Part shown: in pieces, positions 11,217-22,320 of the stretch
Numbering within the stretch: the stretch's first letter is position 1
How the letters are laid out: every line of letters starts with the position of its first letter
Source: Larix kaempferi
Lineage: Eukaryota; Streptophyta; Pinopsida; Pinales; Pinaceae
Direction: 5' to 3'
Assembly: GCA_027924585.1 (NCBI GenBank)
Contig: BSBM01000179.1
Span: 16,283,001 to 16,347,000 of the forward strand
Length of the DNA stretch: 64,000 bases
Notes under the pieces: generated by a model
What the model saw: only the letters and a program-made list of their open reading frames with translations
Databases searched by the model: none
Told to the model about the DNA's origin: nothing
Position numbers and translations under genes: made by a program

Positions 11217-12600
11217 GTCAAGGGATAAGGCTCTACGTCGGTGACGTGGAGAGCCAAGTAGAGTGAACTCTGGGATTTCGCCCTGTAGACGACGAGAGCG
11301 TCTAAAATTCTCAATGGTGAGAAATAAGTTTTTGTGTAAAAATCTGTATGGTGTAAAATGGTAATGTATAAAAAACTCAAAACCCTAATGCAACCAAGGG
11401 TGCAAGAAGGGGAGTGAAAATGAAGGCTCTCAGGCCAAAAAATCAACCTCAAAAAGGCACTTATTATAGCAGCTGTGCTATAATAAGTGGAGGAATGCAA
11501 AAAATGGTCAAAGTACCAACATGCAAGCAGCTTCTAGAAAAAATAGGTGTAACTAGACCAAAGGTGGATTGAATCATGCAAACACCTAACTAAAAGTATT
11601 GTGAATCAACAAACTATATTCTCTGCAAGGTGATGAAATCCAAGTCAGACAGTATTGAATGTTGAGTCAATGGCTAGATATCCCCCTACCGGGAGGGACA
11701 CCGGGTAATCAATCCTAAAGAATGGCTACTAGGATACTCCGTTCATAACACATCGAGAAAAGGTAAATCTGCCGTTTGGTCCTTTTAACGCAATACCCCC
11801 ATACAGGGATATCCTGAGAATTGCGAATGGTAGCCCTTCGGTTACTAAATGGATTTCGGTATTCCACTCAGGCTTCCGGAACCATCCTCGCGACTTCAAC
11901 CCTCCTAGGGGAGAGGCCTTCCCACAAATCGGTTGTGACCGTGCTAATAAATACTAGGAGATTTTGGCTCCCTAATGGACAACTTCTATGTCTCAGATGT
12001 AATAACTGATGGGTGTTATTGGAACACCTATCCCCCCAATACTACCTAGCTACAAATTTCTTTTAGTGTTCCCCAAGTGGGGTTAAAAGTTGGTTGAAGT
12101 TAGGGTTCGTTTTAAGGCTCAGTTTAAATTAAGTGTTTGAGTGGGTGCACGTGTAGTATTTAAACTGAAATTGAAAAAGTAAATGCTTTGCAAAAAATAT
12201 TCAAAAAACAAAGGATCTTTTGAAATGTGAAAAAACAAATAATATGACTTTTTTCGATAAATGGAAATTAAATGCTTTGCAAAGATGATTCAAAAAACAA
12301 AGGATCTTTTGAAATATGAAAGCAAATAAAATGACTTCTTTAAGAAATAAACGGATTTCCTTTTTGAAAATTGCTATGGGCAAAATATTAAAGAAGTAAA
12401 CAGCAAAAAATTTTAAATCTAGATAAAAATGCAAAAAGAAATCCTTCTTTAAATTTCTGAAATTTTTTTAAAAAGATTTTGTTCAAAGGTGCATTCTAAA
12501 TAGTAAAATTTTTCTATGGCTATAAAATATGCAGGATTTCTAATACTGGAAAATGTGCTATGTGGGCAGACAATACAGTAAGAAATTAATTTTTTAAATG
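11217..12600. other. Element B leader, non-coding
   Basis: AT-rich sequence between gag and the 33-nt repeat array. A segment around 12170-12240 is repeated at 12265-12330 (both contain CAAAAAACAAAGGATCTTTT). At 11470-11492 a perfect inverted repeat GCAGCTGTGCTATAATAAG/CTTATTATAGCAGCTG overlaps itself. No domain is recognised. The long leader fits Tat-type elements. Confidence 0.5.
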
Positions 12601-12639
12601 ATTCGGCCGAATGAAAAAATTAGCATCGCAAGTTTTGAC

Positions 12640-12870
12640 AGAACAGCCGTGATGGACCGCGCGGGTTTCTGTCGCATAGTCGCGATGGGCAGCACGGGTT
12701 TTGACCGCGAAGCCGCGATGTGCAGCGCGGGATTTCGTCACACAGTCGCGATGTGCAGCGCAGAAAAGGTCCGCGAAGCCACGATGTGCAACGCGCTAAC
12801 GGGCCGCGAAGCCGCAGTGAGCCGCGCGGAAAAAAGCTGCGCAATCGCGATGAGCCGCGTGACTGTTGGG
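12640..12870. repeat. 33-nt palindromic repeat array, right copy, in element B
   Basis: Seven units at an exact 33-nt period: the GATG (or AGTG) core falls at 12651, 12684, 12717, 12750, 12783, 12816 and 12849. The unit core is CGCGATGNGCAGCGCG, closely related to the array at 4403-4620. It begins ~210 bp inside the 5' LTR, so it would lie in the leader of the gag-pol transcript. Open frames across it on both strands are repeat artefacts. Confidence 0.85.
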
Positions 12871-13079
12871 AAAAAAGCCGCGAGGCGAAAGCTGTATGCG
12901 GACGCCGAAAAACGAACTCGAAAATTGAGAATTTCGGGCTGTTAATGGCTAAAAAATGGGCCAAGATCTAGAACAGCAATAGATCTGCTGTCTAGGGTTT
13001 GCGGATCTATGAATTAAACTAACTAATACTATCAAAAAACAAGATCTAAAGATTCAAAAGCAGCAGATTCGCCAAAAAC

Positions 13080-13782
13080 TGTTGGCTTGGTTTTGCAACC
13101 AAGCTTAGTGGTATGGGCACTTGCTAACTAGTAGCAGCAGTTTCAATATAAAGCAAAAACAATAAACCAAATCTAAACTAAAACTAAACATTGTGCATCT
13201 TTGAATTAAAAAACAAGAACAAGAAAGATAAAAAATAATTTTTGTATTTAAAATGGGGGCAAGCAAGTGCTTGCAATAGTAATACCTCCAAATGATGAAG
13301 ATAGTTGAGAAGCTCCAAGGTTGAGTGGCTCCAAACTCCAATGGGTCCTTTCTCCAAGGTTGCTACAATGGCCAAAAGCTCAAGGGATATTTTGGCAGCA
13401 TGAGGATAGGAATATGGATGGATGTGAAATGAGGAGCCCCTACCACCTTTTTATAGGTTTTGGTGGTGGGGAATACCATTTGTGGTTTTATGGAAACCAA
13501 TGGTATTTGACCAACATGGTTTAGGTACTTTTCCCTCCTTTTTCCTTTTTTGAATATTTTTATTATTTTTATTCCCTTTTTAATATTTTTGGGATTTTTG
13601 GGCCCTTTTTGGGGGTTTTTTATGCTTTTTTAGGAAAAATAATCTTTTTGAGTGGGAAAAGGGGTGTACTAAGGCCTTTTGGTGACCTTTTGTTGGCTTC
13701 AGAGGCTTAAATGATGAAAAAGTGGACAAATGGGTCATGTGAATAGGGAAATGAGCTAGTGAGCACTTTTTGGGTGTTAACA
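13080..13782 (-). repeat. 5' LTR of element B
   Basis: 703-bp LTR matching 841-1546, followed by the TSD ATAAG at 13783-13787. It holds the minus-strand TATA box near 13445-13456 that would start the gag-pol RNA. The sequence directly inside it (AGTTTTTGGCGAATCTGCTG on the minus strand) should include the primer site, but I could not match it to a tRNA. Confidence 0.9.
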
Positions 13783-13787
13783 ATAAG

Positions 13788-14560
13788 ACAAAACCTCGAA
13801 AGAGCATCTTCTAGATATCCTAGGGCACAAATTACATGCCATAGGCAAAACCTCGAAAGACTATTTGTAGATCTCCCAGGGCACAAATTATATGTCCTCC
13901 CAAGCAAAACCTCAAAAGAGAATTTGCTAGATATCCCAGGGTACAAATTACATGCCATAGGCAAAACCTCGAAAGACTATCTGCAATCTCCCAGGGCACA
14001 AATTACATGCTTATCTACACAACCTGTTCCACGGCCACAGAGCATCAACTTGATACTCACCATACATCATCCTGATGTACACATGATCATCCTAATTATC
14101 ATCACTGCAACATCCTGCTGCATGTCATCTGGAGCAACATCCTGAAGCTCGTCACCCATGATCATCTTGATCACACAATGCATACCAAGTATCTACCTGA
14201 TACATATCATCATAAATGATCCACCTGATCATACAATGTATCCACTTAATACAAATACAAATACATGATCCACCTGATCATACATGATACATATCAACAT
14301 ACATGATCTACCTCATCATACAATGTATCCACTTGATACATATACAGATACATGGTCCAAGCATCCAACATGATGCATATACAAAATACATACAAATGAT
14401 CCAACCGATCATATCCAACATCCAACATGATGCGTACATACATATAAATGATCCAACTGATCATACAAAGCAGAAACTAGAACATCATCCTGATGCTCAT
14501 CATCCAGCGCTTACATCCACAACCATGTGAAGGATCCTCCTTCCAACATGCTTGGAATGG
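13788..14560 (-). repeat. 3' non-coding repeats of copia A, part 2
   Basis: Continuation of A after the B insertion. 13788-14010 holds more units of the TGTAATTTGTGCCCTGGGAG type. 14030-14520 is packed with degenerate repeats of ATGATCCACCTGATCATACA and GATACATAT type, rich in the palindrome TGATCA. The equivalent of C is 56620-57160. No gene is present. Confidence 0.75.
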
Positions 14561-16225
14561 CTTCAGCAAATGTGTCCATCACTTCTTCCTCTAAGTGTCA
14601 TCAATCTGAAGAACACCAAGCCTCTCCCTGAAGTACTCAAACTTCACCCTGGCTAGTGGCTTCGTCAGCACATCTGCAATCTGCTCATCCATCGCAATAT
14701 ATAGGAGCTTCACAGCTCCTCTCTACACTATATCCCTAATATAGTGATATTTGATCTCTATGTGTTTCGACCTGTCATGAAACACTGGGTTCTCGGACAA
14801 CTTCACACAACTCTGGTTATCACAAAAGATACCAGTAGCATCCAACGGGAGATCAAATAACTCAGACAGTAGCTTCCGTAGCCATACTGCCTCACAACTA
14901 GCTAAACAGGCTGCAACATACTCTGCCTCAGCTGTACTCAGTGCTACGCAGGACTGCTTCCTGCTAAACCAAGATATCACACTTGATTCCATACTGAAGC
15001 AGCACCCAGATGTGCTCTTCCTATCTACAGCACTGCCAGCCCAATCTGAATCAACATAACCCTGCAGGTTAAACTTTTGATTCACTTCATACTTGAGCCC
15101 ATAATCCACTGTACCCTTCAGGTACCTCAGAACATGCTTTACAGCAACCAGGTGAACACTCCTTGGATCCATCAGAAATTGGCTCAATGTGTTCACTGCA
15201 AAGCAAATATCTGGTCTCGTGTTCGTCAAGTACATCAAGGACCCAATCATCTGACGATACATAGAGACATCAACCGGCTCAAATGAAGCATCACATAGAA
15301 GCTTCAGATTCGATGCCATAGGTGTGGCCATGGCCTTGCAATCCATCATCCTGAATCTCTTCAGGATATCTACTATGTACTTCCCTTAACCAAGGAAGAT
15401 CCCACTTGCACTCTGCCACACCTCCATACCTAGGAAATAATGCATCATTCCCAAATCTTTCATATCGAACTCAGCAACAAGCTTCCTCTTAGTATATGCA
15501 ATCAATCTGTCATCTCCTGTTACAAATAAGTCATCCACATATAGGAGTAGAATCATAGGATTCCCTTCCTCAACCTTGTAGTAAAGGTTGGAATCCGCTT
15601 TACTCTTGGTAAAGCCCAAACTAGATAGGAAACTGTCCATCTTACCATACCAAGTTCTGGGAGCTTGCTTCAAGCCATACAAGGCTTTCTTCAATCTGCA
15701 CACATATGACTCCCTGTCATGTATTTCAAAACCGAGTGGCTGCTCCACATATACTTCCTCTTCAACTACACCATTCAAGAAAGTAGTCTTGACATCCATC
15801 TGGTGTATTTTCCATTTCATTGCTGCAGCCAGGGAAAGTACTGTTCTGATGGAAGTATACCTGGCTACAGGTGCAAAAGTTTCTTCATAATCTATTCCCT
15901 CTTTCTGAGAGAAGCCACGAGCTACGAATCTTGCTTTGTATTTTTCTACGCTGTCATCTGTAGCATGCTTGATTTTGAAGATCCATTTGGAAGTCACAAC
16001 AAACTTCTCTTTAGGTCTTGAGACAACATCCCAAACATCATTCTTCATTATTGATTGGTATTCCTCAACCATGGCATCCTTCCATTCTTTCTTTTCCGGT
16101 GCTTCTTCATAACTAGAAGGTTCTTTGTTCATTATGTCACAAAGTAAAGCAACATAGCTGATATGTGATTTGGTTCTCTTCTTTGCTTTGTGTTCTTCTT
16201 CTGGAATGCCAAATCTTTCTGCATC
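14560..16225 (-). pseudogene. Copia A reverse transcriptase and RNase H
   Basis: C-terminal half of the A polyprotein, which copies element RNA into DNA. The RT starts around 16130 with [20 protein letters not shown] and carries [11 protein letters not shown] and the catalytic [11 protein letters not shown]. RNase H follows with YVDSDWAGSAVDRKSTSG, ALSTAEAEYVA and FCDNQSC. This order (RT and RNase H after integrase) is diagnostic of copia. Stops at about 15385-15387 (TAA after GIFLG), 16225-16229 and 14720-14722 break it, all likely glutamine codons. At the last, copy C still has CAG. Two further stops near 14590 correspond to Ser and Gly codons in C. Confidence 0.88.
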
Positions 16226-17800
16226 TTAAATGAGCTCTCTAGCCCATGTAGGTTTCCTCTTGTGAGAGTTATCCTCACGGGGTGGATCTACAGGTTCTTG
16301 TGGATCTTCAAACTCACGAACAACTTCTAGAATTGCTTCAGTCATGGTAGTGTCTTGAAATCTAGTTTCCTTAGGTTCTTCATAAACTTCGATAGGTGCC
16401 TTCCTTGATTTGATGAATGCTAAGTTTTCATAAAATGTTACATCCCTGTTGACATCAATCTTCTTGAACCCTGGAAAGTATATTCTGTAAGCCTTCGAGC
16501 TTTCACTGTAACCCACAAAGATACCCTTCTTTCCTGAAGGATCTAGTTTAGTCCTCTTTTCCTTTGGGACATGAGTGTATACTGGACAACCAAATATTCT
16601 GAGATGGCTGATTTCAGGTTTCTTACCAGAAAAGACCTCTTCTGGTGTCTTGTTGTCCAATATCTTGTGGAGTGTTCTGTTATGCACATATACATCTGTT
16701 CTAGCTACTTCTGCCCATAGATGCATAGGTAGATCTTGGTCATGCAGCATTGTCCTTGCTGCTTCCATGATTGTTTTGTTCTTCTTTTCTGCAATTCCAT
16801 TCTGTTGAGGATTATAAGGAGCAGTCAACTCCCTCTTAATCCCTAAATCGCTACAAAGCTTCTTGAAGTCACCTGAGGTGAATTATCCACCATTGTCGGA
16901 TCTGAATGTTTTGATCTTCTTGTTAGTTTGATTCTCCATCAAGGTTTTGAATTCCTTGAACTTATCAAACACCTCATCTTTGTTCTTCAAGAAGTATACC
17001 CAAGTCTTCCTGGAGAAGTCATCAATAAATGAGACATAGTAAACATACCCACTCAAAGAACTGGATGACATAGGACCACATACATCTGAGTGGGTGATTT
17101 CTAGGATGTCTTTTGCCTTGCTTTCACTGCTTGGGAAAGCCTTCTTAATGTTTTTACCTTTTGCACATCCTTTGCAAACACCTTCATGTTTGGTCTTGAT
17201 TTCAGGAAGACCCTCTACAGCCTTGCTTGCAATTGGAAGTGCCCTATAGTGCATATGAGCAAGTCTTCTATGCCAAAGTTCACTTGGCTCCATGGATTCA
17301 TATACCATGGCATGTTCAGGTTGTCCCTTCAATTTATACAAACCTCCCTCTTGCTCTCCAATCACTACTGCATCATCTATGTTCTTTCCCTTTGGCCACA
17401 TTAGGACTTGGCCATCCACAAATGCAACCCTCATACCTTTTGCATCCAATGCAGAGATGGAGAGTAAGTTCTTCTTGAGCCCAGGTACATAAAGGACTTC
17501 TTTCATCTTCAAAGATTTTCCAGAATCTAGGTTGTAGGAGGCTTCACCACTTCCTTTGATTGGGTATTGATAATCATCCCCAAGTTTCACCTTATGGGGT
17601 GATTCATGTTCAGATAGATTCACAAAAGATTCCTTAAACCCAGTCATGTGTTTGGAAGCCCCACTATCAATCAACCAATCATTACAACCATGGGAGATAG
17701 TACCTGTGAGAGCAGAAATTAGAACATATTCTTCTTCACTTGATGAGTCATCATCACTATCACTTTCTACCCTAGCCTTCTTCTTTGGGGGTTCATCATC
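16226..17800 (-). pseudogene. Copia A protease and integrase
   Basis: Middle of the polyprotein. Protease active site DWLIDSGASKHM lies near 17650-17690. The integrase zinc domain is HRRLAHMHYRAL with GVCKGCAKGK (17150-17290). The core has HSDVCGPM, then TFRSDNGG, then the Glu of YNPQQNGIAEKKN, giving the D,D,E set that joins cDNA to the chromosome. The C-terminal part includes IFVGYSESSKAYRI. One stop (GGA TAA, ~16885) replaces the Glu codon seen in copy C. Otherwise open for ~530 codons in one frame. Confidence 0.88.
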
Positions 17801-18623
17801 TTCGGCAGCATGAGCATGACATCTTCTTTTGTTATTCTTCTTCTTGTTGTTGAAGTTGTTGTTGTTGTCTTCTTCTTCTTGGGACAATCTGAAGCAAAGT
17901 GTCCCTTCTCATTACAATTGAAGCATCTGAGATCTTTCTTATCTTTATGATAATGGTGGTCTGAGAATCTCCTGTTATGAGATGATTCCTTCTTAGACTT
18001 GCCTTTCCTGGCATGTGTTGTGAGAGCTTGATCTTCATTTCCCATCTTTTCTTCTTGGGCCACAAGCATAGCTTCTTCTTGAGAGCATTCTTCCCGCAAT
18101 CTGTTGAAGGAGATCAACTTCTTCCTTGCACAAATTCCTTGAATAAAGGAATCCAATGACCTGGGTAGGCCATTTAGAGTGGTCATCACCACTTCACCAT
18201 TCTCCACCATTTCATCCACTGCTTCTAGTTGTTCCTTGATCTGGGGGACCCTTGAAAATAAGATTGAATGGTTTCTCCATTCTGAAACTTTACTCCTTTC
18301 AATTGGTTCCGCGGGGTCATCTTCTGATTTATGTTCTTCCCTTCAAATAGCTTGGTCAAAGAGTCAAACATCTCCTTTGGTGTCTTTAGAGAAGACACAT
18401 GGGGTATGAGATGGTCTTTGATAGAATCAGAAATGATTCTCTTTGCCTTGACCAAGTTTTTCTTATCCAATACCTTAGCCTCTTCATCCTCTGGGATAGG
18501 GATGTCTTCTTTTACATATGAGTCCAACTCATTCTCTTCCAGGATTAACCCAATCTTATACTTCCAAGCTTGGACGTTATTAGCTCCTTCAAGCTTATCC
18601 TCAAGCTTGGTGTGGTGAAACAT
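17767..18623 (-). pseudogene. Copia A gag
   Basis: Gag of the UBN2/Retrotran_gag type: starts MFHHTKLEDKLEGANN at 18623 (in C the ATG is 54282), contains LVKAKRIISDSIKDHLIPHV and ends in a CCHC knuckle CFNCNEKGHFASDC near 17885-17925, followed by a Lys/Asn-rich tail. Compared with C there is a 1-bp loss in a T run near 18245 and another small loss in the Lys-rich tail near 17870, so the frame shifts twice. Confidence 0.85.
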
Positions 18624-19017
18624 CTTAAAGAGTACTTCAAATGGAAATAGAAAAGATTTAGGTCTTACCACTTGAAATGCTGAAAACTGGATCTGTTCTC
18701 GGATTAGGGTTTGTTGGAAAAACCCTAAAAATTCAAAATGTGAATTTCAACTTTCTGAAAGGATAGAAAGATGCACCTTTATGAGCTGATCAGCCTGGTG
18801 TATTCAGAATTTGAGATCAGAAAAGCTTTACCCTTAAGATTTGTCTTTTTGTCCTCCCGGGTTCACTAAGGAGAGCCTTGAATTAGGGTTTGAGTTTCCC
18901 GGAGATCTACCTAGCTAAAAATCTTGATCCAAAGCTCTAAACTTTGATTTTTGCAAGGAGCTTCCAGCTATGTCTTCAGATTTTAGAAATTCCTATTTTT
19001 ATGGAAACCCTAATTTT

Positions 19018-20397
19018 TGTAACGTCCCCATTATTGACCCCATTACATTCAAATGTAATTGCTGTAATATTGTTATGAAATCATGGTGAGGAGCTCAAGG
19101 CCAAGGCCCCGCCATCGATTTATTGATGCATATGCTTTGCATGGTAGCCAGGCACATTGGAATTTCAACATCATGTAATATGCATTTTAATAAAAAAATA
19201 CCCACAACTAGCTATGCAATGCAACAAAGAGATGGGGGCATGATTTCACAAGGAATTGGGAGGGAAAACATTCAAACCCTTGAGCCACTAGAGTCAAGCC
19301 AAGTGTCAATGAGAGAACCCATCAAACCCTCAACTACCCATGTTGACTTTTGTACCCAACCATTGATTTCTCCCAAGAGTTGGTTGGGGTAGTTAATGCC
19401 TTGGGAATGGGGAAGTATGGCTGTCCAAATTCGGGTATGGGCAAGCCACCCTTTATTGAAAAACGTTTTTGTCTCCTTGGGAAAGAAAAGAGCCATGCAT
19501 TTCTCCCCCAAGCCATTTATCCATGATCATTTTCTTCCTCCCTCACAAGTTCAGAGCTACCTGGGCGTTTTCCAGGCATGTTGCAGCATTTCTTCTTTTT
19601 CCCCAGTAGAGAAGGGCGTTTTCTGTGTTGTATACCAGTGGGGAAGAAGGGAAATCGAATCGGGGTTCAATAGAGACCGTTTTGGGCTGTTGAAGGCTGA
19701 GATATTGGGGAATAAATTGTTTTTCTTCCTATGGTTGTTTTCCCCATCCCACAATCCATTTTTGGTTGGGAACGTTTTTGAGAAAACCCATGGCCATCTT
19801 ATTTGTAAATCCTACTGTCTAAAATGTGTATCCCTGCCCCTGTTTGTGCATGCTGTGTGAGAGAAGAGTATGTTGGGTATGGGTTATGGGTATCCACAGC
19901 TTTGGCTTGAGCATGAGTGTAAGCCTCCAGGGTTCAAGCGTAGCCTGATAAACCCAGTTGGACTGGCTTGGCTGAGATGAAATGGTTAATGGGCTGCATG
20001 GGAGCCAGAATGTTCCCTTTCCTTGTGAGAATCATGCCCAGCTGGGGGGTGGCATTTGGATGGACTCAGTATAAGCTATCGAAGAGCCTATGGCTGGGTG
20101 GAACGTTGCAGCGACATAGCTAGTTGCTGGGGTAGTTGCATAATGAGGATAAGTGTTTTTATGCCTCTATATTTACTTCTGTACTATATTAGTTCAATGA
20201 CTGATGATATGCTGTATGCATGAGTAATGTGTGTGGATGTTATTTTAATTCCGCTGTGCATAGTTAATTTGTTTTACATCTGCACATTAACATTTTTATT
20301 CATATGAATCTAACTAATGGACTGAGATCATGTGAAAGCCCTGAATTTGGCATCATGTACCCTGCCTTGCCATGTATGAATGGGTGGGTACGTGACA
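19018..20397 (+). mobile_element. Solo LTR of X-family element in copia A leader
   Basis: 1380-bp insertion starting TGTAACGTCCCC and ending ACGTGACA, flanked by the 5-bp TSD ATTTT (19013-19017 and 20398-20402). The uninterrupted site is visible in copia C at 53880-53900, where CCCTAAAAATTAGGG is continuous. It is related to the 1662-bp LTR at 22539-24200: both share TGTAAC.CCCC ends and an internal segment around GGTTGGGTGGA. No internal region remains, so LTR-LTR recombination is the likely origin. A 154-codon open frame at 19396 has no recognisable domain. Confidence 0.82.
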
Positions 20398-20566
20398 ATT
20401 TTTAGGGCCAAATCTGAAAATGCTCAGAATTGAATTCTGATTGGACAGATAGATTCTCCTTGATGAGTAGAGTCAATCTACTATACTGCTTTTCCAAAAT
20501 CTATGGAGAGAAACCCAATAAACAAGAAACTCAAGTTTTCATCACTGCAAAATGTCTTCTCAAGTT

Positions 20567-20579
20567 AGCTCTGATACCA
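20567..20579 (-). promoter_or_regulatory. Primer binding site of copia A
   Basis: On the minus strand TGGTATCAGAGCT, directly next to the 5' LTR, the usual plant copia site complementary to the 3' end of initiator tRNA-Met. The same sequence lies at 53708-53720 in C. Confidence 0.9.
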
Positions 20580-21184
20580 TGTTAAATTTTGAGCATTAAT
20601 TCACAATACTCTAGGATCTTTACTGAGAGAATAACATATACAGAGTATCAATGCATAACAATCACAATAAGTATGACAAGCATCACAAGAATCAAAAGCA
20701 TGAGAGACAAGAGACACAAAGTTTCTGTGGGGAAAACCCTAAGGTGAAAAACCCCACAACTTCCTCAGAGATAGAGAGAGCAATGGCTCAACCAAAGTAC
20801 AACCAAAATACACTTGAGATAGTCTCCTAGTAGCAGATGATCCTCCTCCTCACTAGTGCGCCACTTTCTAAGTGAGAGAAGTGTGACTTTCTGAATGATC
20901 TAAATAGAGACCTCCCGATCTCTATTTATACTAACTTGTCTGCCCAGTGACCTTATGGGGCCGACTTGTCTAGCTAGTTACATCCACAATATAATATAAA
21001 TTTCAGGGCCGACCCCACACATGGTGGTCTAATAACCCATCGGCAAGTACACACACTTGCGACACTTGTCAATCCACATGACAACACTTCCTTATAGAGG
21101 AATAACACATCTATAATAAGGGTACAATAAATATATATGAAATACATAGATGAAATACATTCCGAAGTTACATATACATCAACA
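20580..21184 (-). repeat. 5' LTR of copia A
   Basis: 605 bp, reverse complement of the C LTRs, same length exactly. TATA box on the minus strand (AGTATAAATAGAG) at about 20920-20932. Drives leftward transcription of A. Confidence 0.93.
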
Positions 21185-21981
21185 GCACCAAACTGAAGAT
21201 GAGTTCAAGGTATCACCCATAAACAGATGGTTAGATTGAAGTTCTCAACAAATGTTTGGAAGCTTATCTCTGTTGCTTCACCTCCAAACAACAACATCAA
21301 TGGGAAAAGCGGCTCCCTCTCACTGAATGGTGATACAATACCTCCTACCACACTGCCTCTAAAATGACTCCATATGAATCAATCTATGGTCAGGCACTGC
21401 CAGTACTTCTTCCATACACCCCCAACAGTTCACCAGTTCTGGCAGTTGACACAGTTCTTCGAACCCGAGATTAGATTCTTCGCATTTTTTAGGACAATAT
21501 TCACATGGAAAGAAATCAAATGAAACAACAATCCGATCAGCATCGCTCTGAGTGCACTTTTCAAGTAGGTGATATGGTTTTTCTTCGTCTACATCCTTAC
21601 AAGAAATCCTCCTTGAAACTCAAAGGGTATCATAAGCTGGATCCAAAGTTCTATGGGCCATATAAGGTTCTTCAGAAGATTGGGTCCGTTGCTTATAAAT
21701 TGGAACTTCCTCCTTCTTCCCGCATTCATCCAGTATTTCATGTTTCTTGTCTAAAGAAAGTTCTTAGCACCAAGATCAGAGCACAAACTGTTTTACTAGA
21801 TCTGGATAATGAAGTATCCATCATTTTGGAGCCGGAGGCCATCCTCAATAGGCGTACTCGTCAGCTTCGCTCTCGATCCATCACAGAGGTATTAATTATG
21901 TGGCACGGAATGCAACTAGAGGATGCTACATGGGAACCACTCCTTCAGATTCAGCAACAATTTCCACATCTACAGCTTTAA
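21185..21981 (+). pseudogene. Chromovirus integrase C-terminus with chromodomain
   Basis: The first part is integrase core (MTPYESIYGQALPVLLPYTP) with stops at two expected glutamines just after SSRYHP and TDG (~21220-21236) and two more near 21475-21495. From 21505 a clean 158-codon frame gives the GPY/F-type module (FQVGDMVFLRLHPYKKSSL, FYGPYKVLQKIGSVAYKLEL, IHPVFHVSCLKK) and a chromodomain-like tail (VLIMWHGMQLEDATWEP), which in chromoviruses directs integration to chromatin. The stop at 21979-21981 is the natural end. Confidence 0.82.
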
Positions 21982-22010
21982 GGACACAGATTTTTCTAAG
22001 AGGGAGGGGA

Positions 22011-22320
22011 TGTTAGGAACCCGTGTCAACCCTTCTCTTTACTTTGTTAGTATATTGTTGTTGGACACATATGCTTTGTAAGTCGTCCTATGAGTATATT
22101 GTATTATCCCACATTCATGGGGAGTAATAGTTGTTTAGCTTAGACTTAGTATATAAGTACTTGTTGAGGCCAATGAAGGAATCCACAAGTTATTTCTATT
22201 GAGCTTTCTCAAATGAGGTTTCCCCCTCGAAGTGGCCTGCGATCAATAAATCCCTTTTATGTTCTGTTATTTCTGATATATCGTGCATTTTCATCATTTA
22301 ATTGCTGGGGGTTCCACACA
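22011..22320 (+). repeat. 3' LTR of the chromovirus
   Basis: Starts TGTTAGGAACCC after the polypurine tract and ends GGGTTCCACACA, giving ~310 bp with a short terminal inverted repeat. The second LTR is not in the window, so the end is inferred from the inverted repeat only. Confidence 0.65.

Larger units (their letters stand above)
841..13782 (-). mobile_element. Ty3 (Tat-like) element B, internally deleted, with an antisense gene
   Basis: LTR retrotransposon inserted in copia A. The LTRs are 841-1546 and 13080-13782, differing by about 15 substitutions and one small indel by eye, and are flanked by the 5-bp TSD ATAAG (836-840 and 13783-13787). Orientation is minus: a polypurine tract (CAGGGGGCAATT on the minus strand) abuts the LTR at 1547, the LTR TATA box reads on the minus strand, and gag lies next to the right LTR. 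Order along the element: LTR, leader with 33-nt repeats, gag, protease-like, zinc knuckles, RT stub, RNase H, then an opposite-strand gene, ~150-bp tandem repeats and LTR. An extra RNase H and an antisense ORF before the 3' LTR are known from plant Tat-lineage elements, so I place it there. Most of RT and all of integrase are missing, so B would need helper proteins. Confidence 0.9.
1..21184 (-). mobile_element. Copia element A, nearly full length, 3' LTR cut by window edge
   Basis: LTR retrotransposon of the Ty1/copia type on the minus strand. The 5' LTR is 20580-21184, the primer site 20567-20579, gag starts near 18623, pol runs to about 14560, and the 3' LTR occupies 1-233 and continues off the left edge. 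The same family as element C (53103-58620), which confirms the layout. A is interrupted twice: element B in the 3' non-coding region (841-13782) and a solo LTR in the leader (19018-20397). It was itself inserted into a chromovirus integrase frame, which resumes at 21185. The TSD is probably GCACC at 21185-21189, but the other copy lies outside the window. Frameshifts and stops make it non-functional. Confidence 0.92.
21185..22320 (+). mobile_element. 3' end of a chromovirus-type Ty3 element
   Basis: Resumes at the right edge of copia A in the middle of an integrase frame. It includes integrase C-terminus, a chromodomain-like end, a polypurine tract (AGAGGGAGGGGA, ~21999-22010) and a 3' LTR. 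The 5' part must lie left of the window. This element was the target of A's insertion and is itself inserted in an X-family element. Confidence 0.8.

Noticed and set aside
12598-12964. Open frames of about 115 codons on both strands
   Set aside because: Open on both strands because the 33-nt repeat has a period of 11 codons; repeat artefact.
19018-20397. Small DNA transposon or MITE with inverted ends GTAACGTCCCC/GTCACGTACCC
   Set aside because: With TG...CA ends, a clean 5-bp TSD and a related LTR preceded by a polypurine tract at 22539, a solo LTR fits better.
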